This document shows positions 23,122 through 33,183 of a stretch of DNA of 64,000 nt, one piece after another; position 1 is the stretch's first letter; every line of letters starts with the position of its first letter. The DNA is from Thalassia testudinum (Eukaryota > Streptophyta > Magnoliopsida > Alismatales > Hydrocharitaceae), in NCBI GenBank assembly GCA_037157565.1, contig JAZHRO010000019.1, positions 24,016,001 to 24,080,000 of the forward strand, read 5' to 3'. A program made the position numbers and the translations under genes. The notes under the pieces are model-generated. The model ran no database searches and was not told the origin of the DNA. It worked only from the letters and a program-made list of their open reading frames with translations.

Positions 23122-24840
23122 TGATGAGCGAGAATTGTTGCAAAAGTTGGATTTTGGAAAACCCGAGTTAGTGCAAGTTCGCAAGAAAATTCGTTACTAA
23201 ATAATATTTATAACTAAAACTCTGGTGAGTCCTGGATCGAATATAAGGAAGCGAATGTTTAATTAAAAATCGCGTTTGAAATTATTGTTACAATGCATAG
23301 TAGCTGGTTGAAATTAATCTACGTAAGTTAAACTAAAAGAATAAACAATAGAAGAAAGAGAGAATAATACAAAGAAAGAGAAAAATACAAAGAAGAGGAA
23401 AATAGAGAGAGAATGAACAAATATTTCATAATCATATAATTATGTCCATTACATATACTTGAAAAATTAAAATTACACTAGAAAGCCCTAAAAAGATAGG
23501 GATGAGAAAATCCTCCTCGATCGCTGCTTGGAGGATGAGCCGTGTCGACAGAGCGCTCGGAAGAGGGTGGTAAGATATTGGAGGAGAATGAGGCTGGAGG
23601 ATGGACGACGAAGCAGGGCGGCGTCGCAGCGGGATTCGTTTCTCGAATGTGGTGAGAAGACAACCACGGGATACTCCATGAAGGGGATGAGAAGATAGAC
23701 AAAATTTTAATTTTTTTACTCTAGAGGAGTTTCCCAGGTTTCAGACTAGCTCCTTAGAGCTTGGAAGAGGTGAGAAGAGAAGAGAATGGATGAAGAAAAT
23801 GAGAGGTATGAGGTCTCTTTTATAGTTGAGGAAGAAAGGCATAAAAGTCATTTTGAATGTCTTAAGATTTAATATACGGCCTTTTGAGACGCATGTAAAT
23901 GTCACTAAAGACCGTCGTCGTTAAAGAGTGCGTGCAAGGACAGTTGGATCACGATCAGACGCTTGAGATTGTGCCACGCCATGCGCCTAATCACCTTTAG
24001 CCGTTCGCGTGCAACCAAGCGCCTCATCAGGATCGGACGATCGACGTTGCATCAAGACAACTTAAGATTCGTGCTTGCGCGTCAGATCGCGCGTCATCAT
24101 GTGCGTGTGTGCGCTTGCCCATCCGTGCTGCCACGTCACTGTGTCTGCAGCCGCTCGATGCCGATCCAACGGTTGAATTTCAGCGCGCCTTCTCACGCTC
24201 TTGATTTGAGGCGAGGCGGGGCTCGAACCTTCACCTCTTCACGAAATAATGCGCAACAGCTGCTTCTGTCTTGTTTTTTATTTTAGGCACGCTTCCTCTT
24301 GACTGATGAATCTTGATCCAATAGTTGAGATTTGATGGCGCGGTTGAAGTGGCCGGTGGCTGTGGGCGGCTTGGATGGTGCCTCGTGGTGCCATCTGGGC
24401 CGTCTATTTTCCAATGCTTGTAGATGGTCTCACGAATGTTGGATTGAGTCGATTTTCACGTCGTTGGGCTGTGATCGTCGATCTGAACCCATCCATGCTG
24501 TTGAATTTGTCATCTGAGGTACGGATCCCTTAGCCTCTGATCTTCCTTGGACTGCATCTGATGCCACGGAGGTCCGATCGGGGCAATCTCGGAGGTGTTG
24601 GACTCTGATTGTCGCCCCAATCAGATTCGTATGGTTGGATCTTCAATCCGAGGCCCAGATAAGTATCGCCCTATCCCTTGACCACAAAATGGGTAAATTA
24701 AGCTATAATTTGTATAATCTATTCTAAATGCAGAATGCAGAATGATGCATGCTATGCAATATTTATAATGCTGAATGCAATTATACGCTTAAGAACACGC
24801 ATAAATAGACAGTTTATGTGAAATAGATGTGTCTACATCA
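23122..24840 (-). repeat. 5' LTR of LARD copy 1 (1719 bp)
   Basis: On the minus strand it starts TGATGTAGACAC and ends CTCGCTCATCA, then runs into the primer-site relic. It is highly similar to the 14976-18904 LTR outside the nested insertion. It has a G+C-richer middle (23.9-24.6 kb) with CGATC words and AT-rich ends. Confidence 0.87.
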
Positions 24841-25531
24841 CCTACGGTCTTGGTTCCTTGGTGTGTGTGTTCTTAGGCCATAAGTGTGGTTTCTCGTCTC
24901 CGACAAGTCCTTACAAGCGCCTTACGCGAAATAGGACCATTGATCGAAGATCACACATACCTCTGCCACGGCCACTGATGCCATGTTGTCAATAAAGAGG
25001 GCAGAGTTTGAGATCGAGAGAAGAGTAGAGGAGATCGATCAAGTTATTCAATTTGCGATCCTCATGTCTTTTCAATTGAGACATTAGGAGATTTTCCCGA
25101 AGAAACCATGCCAAATATTATGTATGGGGTCGCACATTAGTTGATCGCTCCAAGAAAAGGACACATCCACACAACTACTTTTGAGGTTGCTAAAAGAAGC
25201 AACGACTTCTGAGGTTGCAGAAAGAATAGTGGTTGATTCAAGAAGTTCCTTTCCTAAAGATTTAGGGAAGGTGTAGAGACCACCATGTGGGGCTATTAGC
25301 ATCTCATTCGTGGTTTCTCTCACGTTTGTCGATCTTGAGAAGACCATGTCAGCCATCGCGACGACCATTGAGGTTGCCATAGACGCGACTTCGGAGGTTG
25401 TAAGAGGTTGCATCATGGCTTCTTCCAAAACAAAGTGAAGAGTACAAAGCTCGAAGAAGAGTGGTGGGGCATCCAACCTCACAAGTTTGAAGATCAAATC
25501 ATTGTCCTCCCGGTCTCGACTTGAAGGGGAG

Positions 25532-25988
25532 TGTTGGGAATAAAAGAGGCCACATGGTAGCAGATCAGGAGGCCATCAGGGCCGCCGATTTTGGGCCCTA
25601 GGGTTTGGTCTTTTTCTTGGTTAGTTTATTTGTTAAGTTGGTTTTTAAGAATGTTGTTTAGAGGATTTGATTTGTTTTAGGATTTGTTCTTTCTTATTTT
25701 AGAGATAAGATTTGATTAGTTTCTTGTTTTAAAGAATATGTTCTCTCTTCTATAAAGGGAGCCTTCCTATTGTAATTCTCCTTGAGTTGCAATAATATGT
25801 TTCATCTTCACAAACTCCTCTCCCTTTCTCTCTTAAAGGCAGCTGACCACTACCATCACCACCAGCCACCACTAGTAGTTGGTGGCTGTTGCTGCTCCTC
25901 TCCCTGTTCCAATGTGGAATAGTCTACATGGGCTATTTTTCGTACGCCTAGGAGCCTCCATGCTCCACTTGTTGCGCAAATCTTGACA
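25532..25988 (+). repeat. LTR C of the array (457 bp)
   Basis: It runs TGTTGGGAATAAAAG to CTTGACA, followed by an exact TGGTATCAGAGC primer site at 25989-26000, the best preserved in the array. The TATA box (CTATAAAGGG) is slightly shortened. Confidence 0.92.
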
Positions 25989-26707
25989 TGGTATCAGAGC
26001 CTACGGTTTAAGCTCCTTGGCGTGAGTGTTCTTAGGACATACGCGTGTGGTCCTTGTCTCCAACAAGTCACCAGCGCCTTAGGTAGAATAGTACCATTGA
26101 TCGAAGATGACAGATAACTCCGTCACGACCATTAATGCCATGTTGTCAATAAAGAGGGCAAGGTTTGAAGTCGAGAAAAGAGTAGAGATTTATCAAGTTA
26201 TTTGATTTGTGGTCCTCGTGTCTTTTTGATTGACACTTTATATCTGGTTTTTTACTCTCTTTCAAAAGAGGAGATTTTCCTAGAGAAAATATGTCAAATA
26301 TTATGTATGGGGTCGCACATTGCTCCAAGAAGAGGACACCATAGTCCACACTACTTTCGAGGTTGCCAAAAGAAGCAGTGACTTCTGAGGTTGCGAAAAG
26401 ACTAGTGGTTGATTCAAGAGGTTCCTTTCCTAAACATCCAGGTAAGGTGTAGAGACCATGTGGGGCTATTAGCACCTCATGCGTGGTTTCTCTCACTTTT
26501 GTCGATCTTGAGAAGATGAGCATGATAGTCGGTGCGACGCCTATTGAGGTTACCACAGATGCAACTTCAGAGGTTGTAAGAGGCTGCGCCGTGGCTTCTT
26601 CCAAAACAAAGTGAAGAGTATAAAGTTTGAAGAAGAGTGGTAGGGCATCTAGCCTCACAAGTTTGAAGATCAAGTTATCATCCTCTCGGTCTCGACATGA
26701 GGGGGAG
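25989..26707 (+). mobile_element. Internal segment 3 of the array (719 bp)
   Basis: This is a complete internal with primer site and 3' purine tract (GAGGGGGAG). It is collinear with the others: the short Thr/Ala-rich frame, the word GAGGTTGC repeated, and the CTTGAGAAGAT site that received the hAT in segment 1. It has no enzyme. Confidence 0.88.
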
Positions 26708-27187
26708 TGTTGGGAATAAAAGAGGCCACGTGGCAATGCCACATGGCAGCAGATCAGGAGGCCATCAGTGCTATCGGTTTTGGGTCCTAGAGTCCTAGGG
26801 TTTGGTCTTTTGGTTGGTTTTCAAGTTTGTTTATTTGTAAAGTTGGTTTTTAGGAATGCTGTTTAGTGGATGTGATTTGTTTTGGGATTTGTTCTTTCTT
26901 ATTTTAGAGATAAGATTTAATAAGTTTCTTGTTTTAGAGGATATGTTCTCTCTTTTATAAAATGGAGCCTTCCTATTGTAATTCTCCTTGAGTTAGCAAT
27001 AATATTTTTCATCTTCACAAACTCCTCTCCCTCTCTCTTAAAGGAAGCCAGCCACCACCATCATCGCCAGCCACCACCAGCAGTTGGTGGCTACTGCTTC
27101 TCTCCCTGTTCTAACGTGGAGCAGTCTACGTGGGCTCTTTTTCCCACGCCTAGGAGCCTCCAAGCTCCACTCGTGCAAATCTTGACA
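26708..27187 (+). repeat. LTR D of the array (480 bp)
   Basis: It runs TGTTGGGAATAAAAG to CTTGACA, with a decayed primer site TGGCATTAAAGC next to it. The TATA region is CTTTTATAAAATGG. Confidence 0.92.
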
Positions 27188-27919
27188 TGGCATTAAAGCG
27201 TACGGTCTAGGCTCCTTGGCATGCATGTTCTTAGGCCATACACATGTGGTTCCTCGTCTCTGATAAGTCCTCACTAGTGCCTTACTCGAAATAGGACCAT
27301 TCATTGAAGAAGATGACACATACCTCTGCCACGGCCACCGATGCCACGTTGTCAATAAAGAGGGCAGAGTTCGAGGTCGAGAAAAGAGCAGAGATCTATC
27401 AAACTATTCGATTTGCGATCCTCATCTTTTCAATTGACACTTTATATTTGATTTTTTACTCTTTCAAAAGAGATTTTCTCAGAGAAAAGATGTCAAATAT
27501 TATGTATGGGATCGCACATCAGTTGATCGCTCCAAGAAGAGGACACCACAGTCCATGCAACTACTTTTGAGGTTGCCAAAAGAAGTAACGACTTTCGAGG
27601 TTGCGAAAAGACTAGTGGTTGATCCAAGAAGTTCCTTTCCTAAAGATCCAGGGAAGGTGCAGAGACTATCATGTGGGGTTATTAGCACCTCATGCATGGT
27701 TTCTCTCACGTTTGTCGATCTTCAGAAGATGACCATGGCAGTTGTCGCGACAACTATTGAGGTTGCCATAAACGTGACTTTGGAGTTTGCAAGAGGTTGC
27801 ATCGTCGCTTCTTTTAAAACAAAGTGAAGAGTACAAAGCTCGAAGAAGAGTGGTGGGGCATCTAGCCTCACAAGTTTAAAGATCAAGTCATCGTTTCCTG
27901 GCCTCGATTTGAGGGGGAG
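27188..27919 (+). mobile_element. Internal segment 4 of the array (732 bp)
   Basis: This internal is complete. The frame at 27304-27570 (88 codons, TSATATDATLS followed by a charged helix) is the longest surviving version of a frame shared by all four internals. It may be a vestige of a gag N-terminus, but no known motif is present. The 3' purine tract GAGGGGGAG precedes LTR E. Confidence 0.88.
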
Positions 27920-28399
27920 TGTTGAGAATAAAAGAGGCCACATGGCAATGCCACGTGACAACAGATCAGGAGGCCATCAGGGCTGTCGATTTTGGGTCCT
28001 GGAGCCCTAGGGTTTGGTCTTTTGCTTGGTTGCAAGTTTGTTTATTTGTTAAGATGATTTTTAGGAAAGTTGTTTAGAGGATTTGACTTGTTTTGGGGTT
28101 TGTTCTTACTTATTTTAAAGATAAGATTTGATTAGTTTCTTGTTTTAGAGGATATGTTCTCTTCTATAAAAGGGAGTCTTCCTATTATAATTCTCATTGA
28201 GTTAGCAATAATATTTTCCATCTTCACAAACTCCTCTCCCTTTCTCTCAAAGGTAGCTGACCACCATCACTGGCCACCAGCAGCAGCCAGTGGCTGCTGT
28301 TGTTCCTCCTCTCCTTGTTCCAGCGTGGAACAGTTTATGTAGGTTGTTTTTCCTACTCCTAGGAGCCTTCACACTCCACACGTTGCGCAAATCGTGACA
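27920..28399 (+). repeat. LTR E of the array (480 bp)
   Basis: It starts TGTTGAGAATAAAAG and ends CGTGACA. It is followed directly by the right GTATC duplication (28400-28404), not by a primer site, so it is the outermost 3' LTR. Confidence 0.92.
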
Positions 28400-28404
28400 G
28401 TATC

Positions 28405-29560
28405 CATCCACCTGTCAGGATCTCGTTGATAAGAATGGAAAGGGACATTATTGTCACACATTGCTTCGACCAATCCACCCATTGAGCAAGAAAACCCCTA
28501 TTCACCAATGATGCCCAAATAAAGGACCATTGGACCGACTCGTATTCCTTGCTAAAATCCACCTTTCATAAGAATGCTTTTGTCTTCTCTCTCTTCTAGA
28601 TGGCCAGAATCTCTAAAGCAATAACAAACACATCTAGGATATTATGACCTGGTATAAGTCGTTTGCACTAGCGAGACAATGCCATCCAAGACACCTTTCA
28701 GCTTATTAGCAAAAACCTTAGCAACCATGAGATAGTGTTGGATAGCACGATGGGTCTGAACTCTTCCATAGTCACTGCCCCATCCTTTGGAAGAAGGAAC
28801 ATAAAAAACTTATTAAGTTTGTTAAAATCTTGATTGCCATTTGCAAACTCAGAAACAACATGCATGACATCTTCCTTAACTAAGGACCAAAATTCCTTGT
28901 GAAAGAGTATTGGGAACTCATTTGGGTCCGGACAACCATCTGCATTCAACCCCCAAATTCCCTTTCGGATCTCATCCTTACAGAATGGCAAAATGAGACT
29001 ATCAGCTTGCACCATAGATATACTAGGTGCTTAAGTACCTAACCACTTCCATCTCCTACCTGTCCTTTTTCCTGTGAATTCCCTGTAGAAATTGGCAGCT
29101 GCAGCACCTATAGCTTCTTTGTCGAGGAACTCTGTGCCATTCACCTGTAACTTTTCTATCCAATTCTTCCTTCGTCTCCTTGAAGTTGCCATGTGGAAGT
29201 ACCTGGTATTAGAGTCTCCCACTCTAAACCACTTTTACTTGAACTTGCTCCTCCAATTCACCTCTATGTTACGATGCTCCATCTGAATTGTGTGTAGATG
29301 TGCGGTTCTAGCCTCACGATCTGCCGCAGATAGATTCCCTACATCCTCCTTATCCAACATCATTATCTTTGATAATGCTTCATTCTTCCTTTTATTCCTC
29401 TCGTCAATCTATTTCTTCTATGTCTTCAACAATGCCTTCAAGTCTCGCAACTTGGCTTCCATCCTCACCGACGCTGAGCCCATAGGCTGAAGCAATAACC
29501 ATCGATCCTCCACCTTCCTCCTAAATCCCTACAAAAGCAAGATTTTTCAAATTAGAAGTA
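28405..29560 (-). pseudogene. LINE ORF2, RT first half
   Basis: The frame at 28698-29015 has the plant LINE signature: the KAPGPDG box, here LNADGCPDPNEF, then KEDVMHVVSEFANG and LPKDGAVTMEEFRPI. The frame at 28359-28562 gives DFSKEYESVQWSFI (consensus DFxKAYDxVxW) and INEILTGGWI. The frame at 29031-29222 (GDSNTRYFH, then RRRKNWIEKL) is the linker upstream of RT. Shifts separate them. The last codons join in frame to the RT half at 6151. Confidence 0.85.
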
Positions 29561-30283
29561 CATCCTAAAGTTTTTTTGTTCATTCAACTGTTACATTAGG
29601 GGGGTATGATATGAAAAAGGCCTTTTTAGGGATCAAACATCTACCAATGGGAAATCCTTTGCCACTTCCACAATGGAAAGAAACCTATCAATCCTTCGCA
29701 CACGAACTAGGGTGCACATCAAGGAGGCCATGTGTAGAGATGAAATTTATGAATGAGTCTGAGCCTCGATCTCTCACCCCCTACCATCAGGTTTATCATT
29801 TGGATGTAATGTAACATTAACATCCAAGCCTCGATCTCTTCTCCCCTATCATCTAGTCTATCATCCAGATGTCATGTAACATTAAAGTCCTCCCCAACTT
29901 GCTAAGGGCATCATCTAAGGACCCTTTTAGCCACCTAATTCAGATCCATCTAAAATTGCATTCATGTCCTCTCATTGTTAGGCCCATAAACTTTCGAGAT
30001 GGCAATCCGAAATTCGGCTTGGTGTCTCCTTAGCTACACTGTCATAGTAAAAGAGCCCAAAGGAGAGTCTTCCACAACAAACTCATTGTCTCTCTAACCT
30101 ACCACAACACCTCCAGATCTCCCAACAACATCCACGCAGTAAAGTTTTCCACCCAACTTCCCTCCAAACCTATTGGTCACAATGGGTAAGCTTAGTCTCC
30201 TGCAACACCACCACATCAGGGCCCCAAGAGCAGATGTGCTCTCTGAGCGTCGCCTTCCTTGCGGGATCATTTAATCCCCTCAT
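29560..30283 (-). pseudogene. LINE ORF2, AP-type endonuclease remnant
   Basis: A Met codon at 30283 opens MRGLNDPARKATLREH and then VVVLQETKLT, the classic start of plant LINE apurinic-type endonucleases (the N and E of catalytic site 1 are visible). The rest of the domain is traceable only through many stops. In an active element this enzyme nicks the target. Confidence 0.75.
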
Positions 30284-30549
30284 GTTCTACAAAAGTACCT
30301 TCGTCAAAGAGTACGTGAATTACCTCCCTCAGATGCCTGTCTGAATTCTTCCGCATTCGCAACTATCTGTTCTTCTAGCTTTGCCTCCCCGTCATTTATT
30401 GTGGAAAGGTATTGCTAGTTGCCACCTCTTGTAGCATTTAGATCAGCCCCCAAAGCTTCTCCTTTTGAGCTATCATCTTTGTAAGGCCTAACTTACTCCA
30501 CCACTTCACCTTTGACACTAAGAACAATTGTTGCATCATCAACAGGGGC

Positions 30550-32416
30550 TCTCAACATGGGGTCCTATCCACCTTTCCTGTCAACCTTGCCTCCTCCTTG
30601 ATGCCACTGTGCCACTTGCCATTGCGGACAACACCCCCACCCCCTCCCCCCCCTCCTTGAGTGCCCACGAAAGCTCCATCTTGTTCGATAATGTAACCTC
30701 TGCTTCCCGTGCATTGTTGGTCTCCATCGCCTGAGCTGCAACATCGGGCCATCACCCCCACTTGATGCTATCGCACTCCCGCCTGGGATTGAAGGCATGA
30801 AAGAACGATTCATAACCCAAAATCGCCTGAAGCATTAAGACGCTCCACATGCAGTTGTGCTTCACAAGGCCCATGAAACATTGAATGAGATGGGTTGAAA
30901 GATGGGCCTACACCATTGGGTTCCACCACTACAGGCAATGGTTCAGACCAGTACTCTCTCCTCTCGAATCCAAGTTCGGATATGAGATCAGCAACCATAA
31001 GGGCGGCTCTGAAATTGCCTCTCAAGAGAGCTCTCATGCCTCGCAATCCTGCAACACTTGCTCGTCTTCCCCACCAACTACATCTGCAATCTTCAGGCCA
31101 TTGTCATCAATGGGGTCGTAATCCTTGGGAATCGCAATGGACCTCGTAAATCTTACACTCTTGTTGCAGTCGTTGTGTGGATCCTTCGCCTTCCAAATCC
31201 TTCGTGTCGGCTTCACAGTGGTGCTAGTCTCCCACTACCCTCGAAGTCAAGGTTCAAAGTGTCGATATCGATGTCGTGTTGATAAATTTCCAAGTACGCA
31301 TATCGTGGGCATGTTGTGGAAATCGTGTGGTGATGTCAGGTTATTGAGGTTATCAATGACCCAAAATTATCGGTATCAATATTTTCCATGTTGGAGATCT
31401 ATTCCACTAGGTTGGCAGGCAGCGATAGTAGCAAAGTGCACTAGCAGTAGCAGTAGCAACACAACAGATCTTACTGGCGACATGCCGGCGAAACACTTGC
31501 ATATCGATAACTTTTTTGTGTCGATATGCCTATTGCCCAAAAATGGCCATATTGTCGGCATGTCGGTGGCATATAAAACACTGCTTGAACCATCTCCGAC
31601 CTCCACCCTCTGGCTGGCTCCAACAAGCACCTGCCTATACAACCTCCTAACATCCTCACATGGAGTGATTGTGACCACCCATGAGGACCCACCCAAGCAC
31701 AAGGTAACCTTGGGGATGACCTTGCCCGGTGTGAGTTTAATAAGAGCGCTGATGGCAAACATGTCTCCATCAATATGGCCAAGTCCAGAGCATGACTTGA
31801 CCCATGCAAACGTCTGTACAACCACTTCAATCATCTCCCTCGTCGAGAGCCACGGGGGGACCCCTTCCACCATCACAGAAACTTTGGCCTTCCTTGGTGG
31901 CCTCTTTGCTGTGGCTTCATCGTGGACAGATGGCCACCTCCATCACACCAAGGCCCCTTCCATCGAGGAGACCTCAAAAGCCATCCTCTTGCCACCTCTA
32001 GCCATAAGCCATAGACCAGGAATTTTGATGGCAACAATGTTGCAACCTTAAGGTTTCCAAGCAAGACCAGCAACCCCTTCTTCAATGCCTCCCTCTCCAG
32101 TTTCCCCTGTACAACATCACCAACTAGAGCCCCTACAAGTTCTCAATAGGTCAAACTTGCTGCGACCATGGTGCGATCGCTTCAACCAACGGGGCCTCCG
32201 CTGGAGGAGGCGGTGGTCTCCCTATCAAAGCCTTCCCTCGTTTGCCTTGCCCAGCCGAGCAAGTCCTCTTGTTATGACCAAAACCACCACATTTGAAACA
32301 TCTCATTGGGTTTGAGAACTCTTTGCATGGTGTCCTCGACCAAGGCACTTGAAGCACTTCACCGCCATCGTTCTCTAGAACAAACCACCACACCAACCCC
32401 TTTCATCATCGCTCAT
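30550..32416 (-). pseudogene. LINE ORF1 with double CCHC zinc knuckle
   Basis: A Met at 32416 opens an N-terminus. Two zinc knuckles follow: CFKCLGRGH and then CFKCGGFGHNKRTC. They are now in different frames, and the first lacks its last Cys. Downstream, 31584-31876 encodes VEGVPPWLSTREMIEVVVQ, the conserved region after the knuckles in plant LINE ORF1. The protein would coat LINE RNA. A 336-bp MITE (31248-31583) interrupts the gene, and Gly/Pro-rich low complexity follows near 30600-30660. The plus-strand open frame of 308 codons here is an antisense shadow. Confidence 0.75.
31248..31583. mobile_element. hAT MITE, 336 bp, in the LINE ORF1
   Basis: Its left end (CAAGGTTCAAAGTGTCGATA) closely tracks the left 75 bp of the 6.2-kb hAT, including CGTGGGCATG. 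Its right 100 bp match that element's right end (GACATGCCGGCGAAACAC against GGCATGCCGCCGAAACAC). So it is an internally deleted derivative of the same family. Flanking 8-mers CTCGAAGT and CTTGAACC agree at only five of eight positions, fitting an old insertion. Confidence 0.8.
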
Positions 32417-32479
32417 TGCCACACCCCTCCCTCTCTCGCTCATCTCTCCCTATTTTCTTGAGAAGAATCGGCAGCTTGT

Positions 32480-33000
32480 TCTCTTGTGGCTCCCAATGAG
32501 TGCGGATATGATACGTCTCCAAACATCACATTGAAACAAATCAAGAGGAAGAGCTCATATCCTGCCTAGACAAGGATGATTAGTGATGTTTCCTTAATTT
32601 GCAGGCTTAATAATCAATCCCGGCAAATTGTATAATCCAGGAACACTTGACGCAGCTTGGACATTGAAGGATGTCCGAAATGATGGTACCATATGACAGG
32701 ACCGAGAAAGATAGAGGCAACTTCAACAAGAATAGTGGGAAGATCTAGGTAGTGCATTCCATTCTTCCTTATATCACATGTCCTAAAAATAAATAATGCT
32801 CATCAAATATCAGCATTTAGGATCCTTAAGAAGTTTCCCAATTGACAATAAACTCAACTGGGAGTCAAGTGGTTAAATGCACCTGGGTCCACAACCTAGT
32901 CAGATGATGAGCTAGATGCTAGATTAGCAATGGTACCTACTGCTTCTGCATAGGCAATTAAGGCGATCTAACTAGTAGATATATGCGAGCTAAAAGTTTG
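32480..33000 (-). pseudogene. copia protease / pre-integrase fragment
   Basis: On the minus strand, DPGAFNHLT resembles the copia protease motif DSGASxHMT, and WYHHFGHPSMSKLRQVF is the pre-integrase H-H region. Leu-Gly-Arg and then CDVW resemble the zinc-binding Cys and first catalytic Asp region. It differs from the copia at 0.5-4 kb. The LINE probably inserted into it near 32475. Confidence 0.65.
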
Positions 33001-33131
33001 AGGGCATCTATTGCAAAAGCTTATATCAAGTGACTATTATTCTCTGATAAGAACTATGTCAAAGTAGTGGAATCTATAGTGAAATTGTGTACCAATTATA
33101 ACATAGGCTAGTAGGCTTTTGAATGTTTAAC

Positions 33132-33183
33132 TTGTAGGTAACTTTTTTTCTTCAAAAAAAAAAAAAAATTGCAGGTAACTTTT
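33132..33183. mobile_element. Tiny poly(A) retro-insert with 15-bp duplication
   Basis: TTGTAGGTAACTTTT (33132-33146) and TTGCAGGTAACTTTT (33169-33183) flank a 22-bp insert made of TTTCTTC and about 15 A. The 14 of 15 match of the flanks and the poly(A) end fit a target-primed insertion that was 5'-truncated almost to nothing. Confidence 0.6.

Larger units (their letters stand above)
14976..24840 (-). mobile_element. LARD-like LTR retroelement, copy 1
   Basis: Two long LTRs (14976-18904 including a nested element, and 23122-24840) bracket about 4.2 kb without any pol gene. The element lies on the minus strand: directly inside the right LTR the minus strand reads TTTTGGCGTCATTGCCGA, a variant of the TGGCGCCGTTGCCGG primer site common in plant Ty3-type elements. 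The flanking duplication is TCTAC at 14971-14975 and CCTAC at 24841-24845 (four of five). The empty site in the other array internals is CCTAC. A gag-like acidic ORF is present but no enzyme, so it depends on a partner. Confidence 0.85.
14960..25531 (+). mobile_element. Internal segment 2 of the array (LARD inserted)
   Basis: The array's own internal sequence amounts to about 703 bp. It begins with 16 bp after LTR B, is interrupted by the 9.9-kb LARD, and resumes at 24841. It ends with the purine tract TTGAAGGGGAG before LTR C. The short frame found in the other internals is recognisable near 24955-25080 but broken. Confidence 0.83.
6152..28399 (+). mobile_element. Five-LTR tandem array of a small LTR retroelement
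   Basis: Five related LTRs (A-E) alternate with four related internal segments. Removing later insertions leaves LTRs of about 457-489 bp and internals of about 703-732 bp. The block is flanked by the perfect duplication GTATC (6147-6151 and 28400-28404) and interrupts a LINE. Each LTR starts TGTTGGGAATAAAAG or a close variant. Most end TTGACA and run straight into TGGTATCAGAGC, the initiator-Met-tRNA primer site. No protease, RT or integrase is present, so it is non-autonomous (TRIM/SMART-like but with long LTRs). The single outer duplication says the array arrived or grew as one unit. Confidence 0.88.
28400..32475 (-). mobile_element. LINE (L1-type), 5' part
   Basis: This is the upstream piece of the LINE whose 3' part is at 4640-6151. 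Reading down the minus strand it has ORF1 with two zinc knuckles, the endonuclease, then the first half of reverse transcriptase, ending at the insertion point. It lies within an older copia fragment (32480-33000). The 5' edge near 32475 is approximate and no target duplication was found. Confidence 0.85.

Noticed and set aside
31125..32051. A 308-codon plus-strand open frame
   Set aside because: It lies antisense to the LINE ORF1 and crosses the MITE, with no recognisable domain. The minus strand explains the region.
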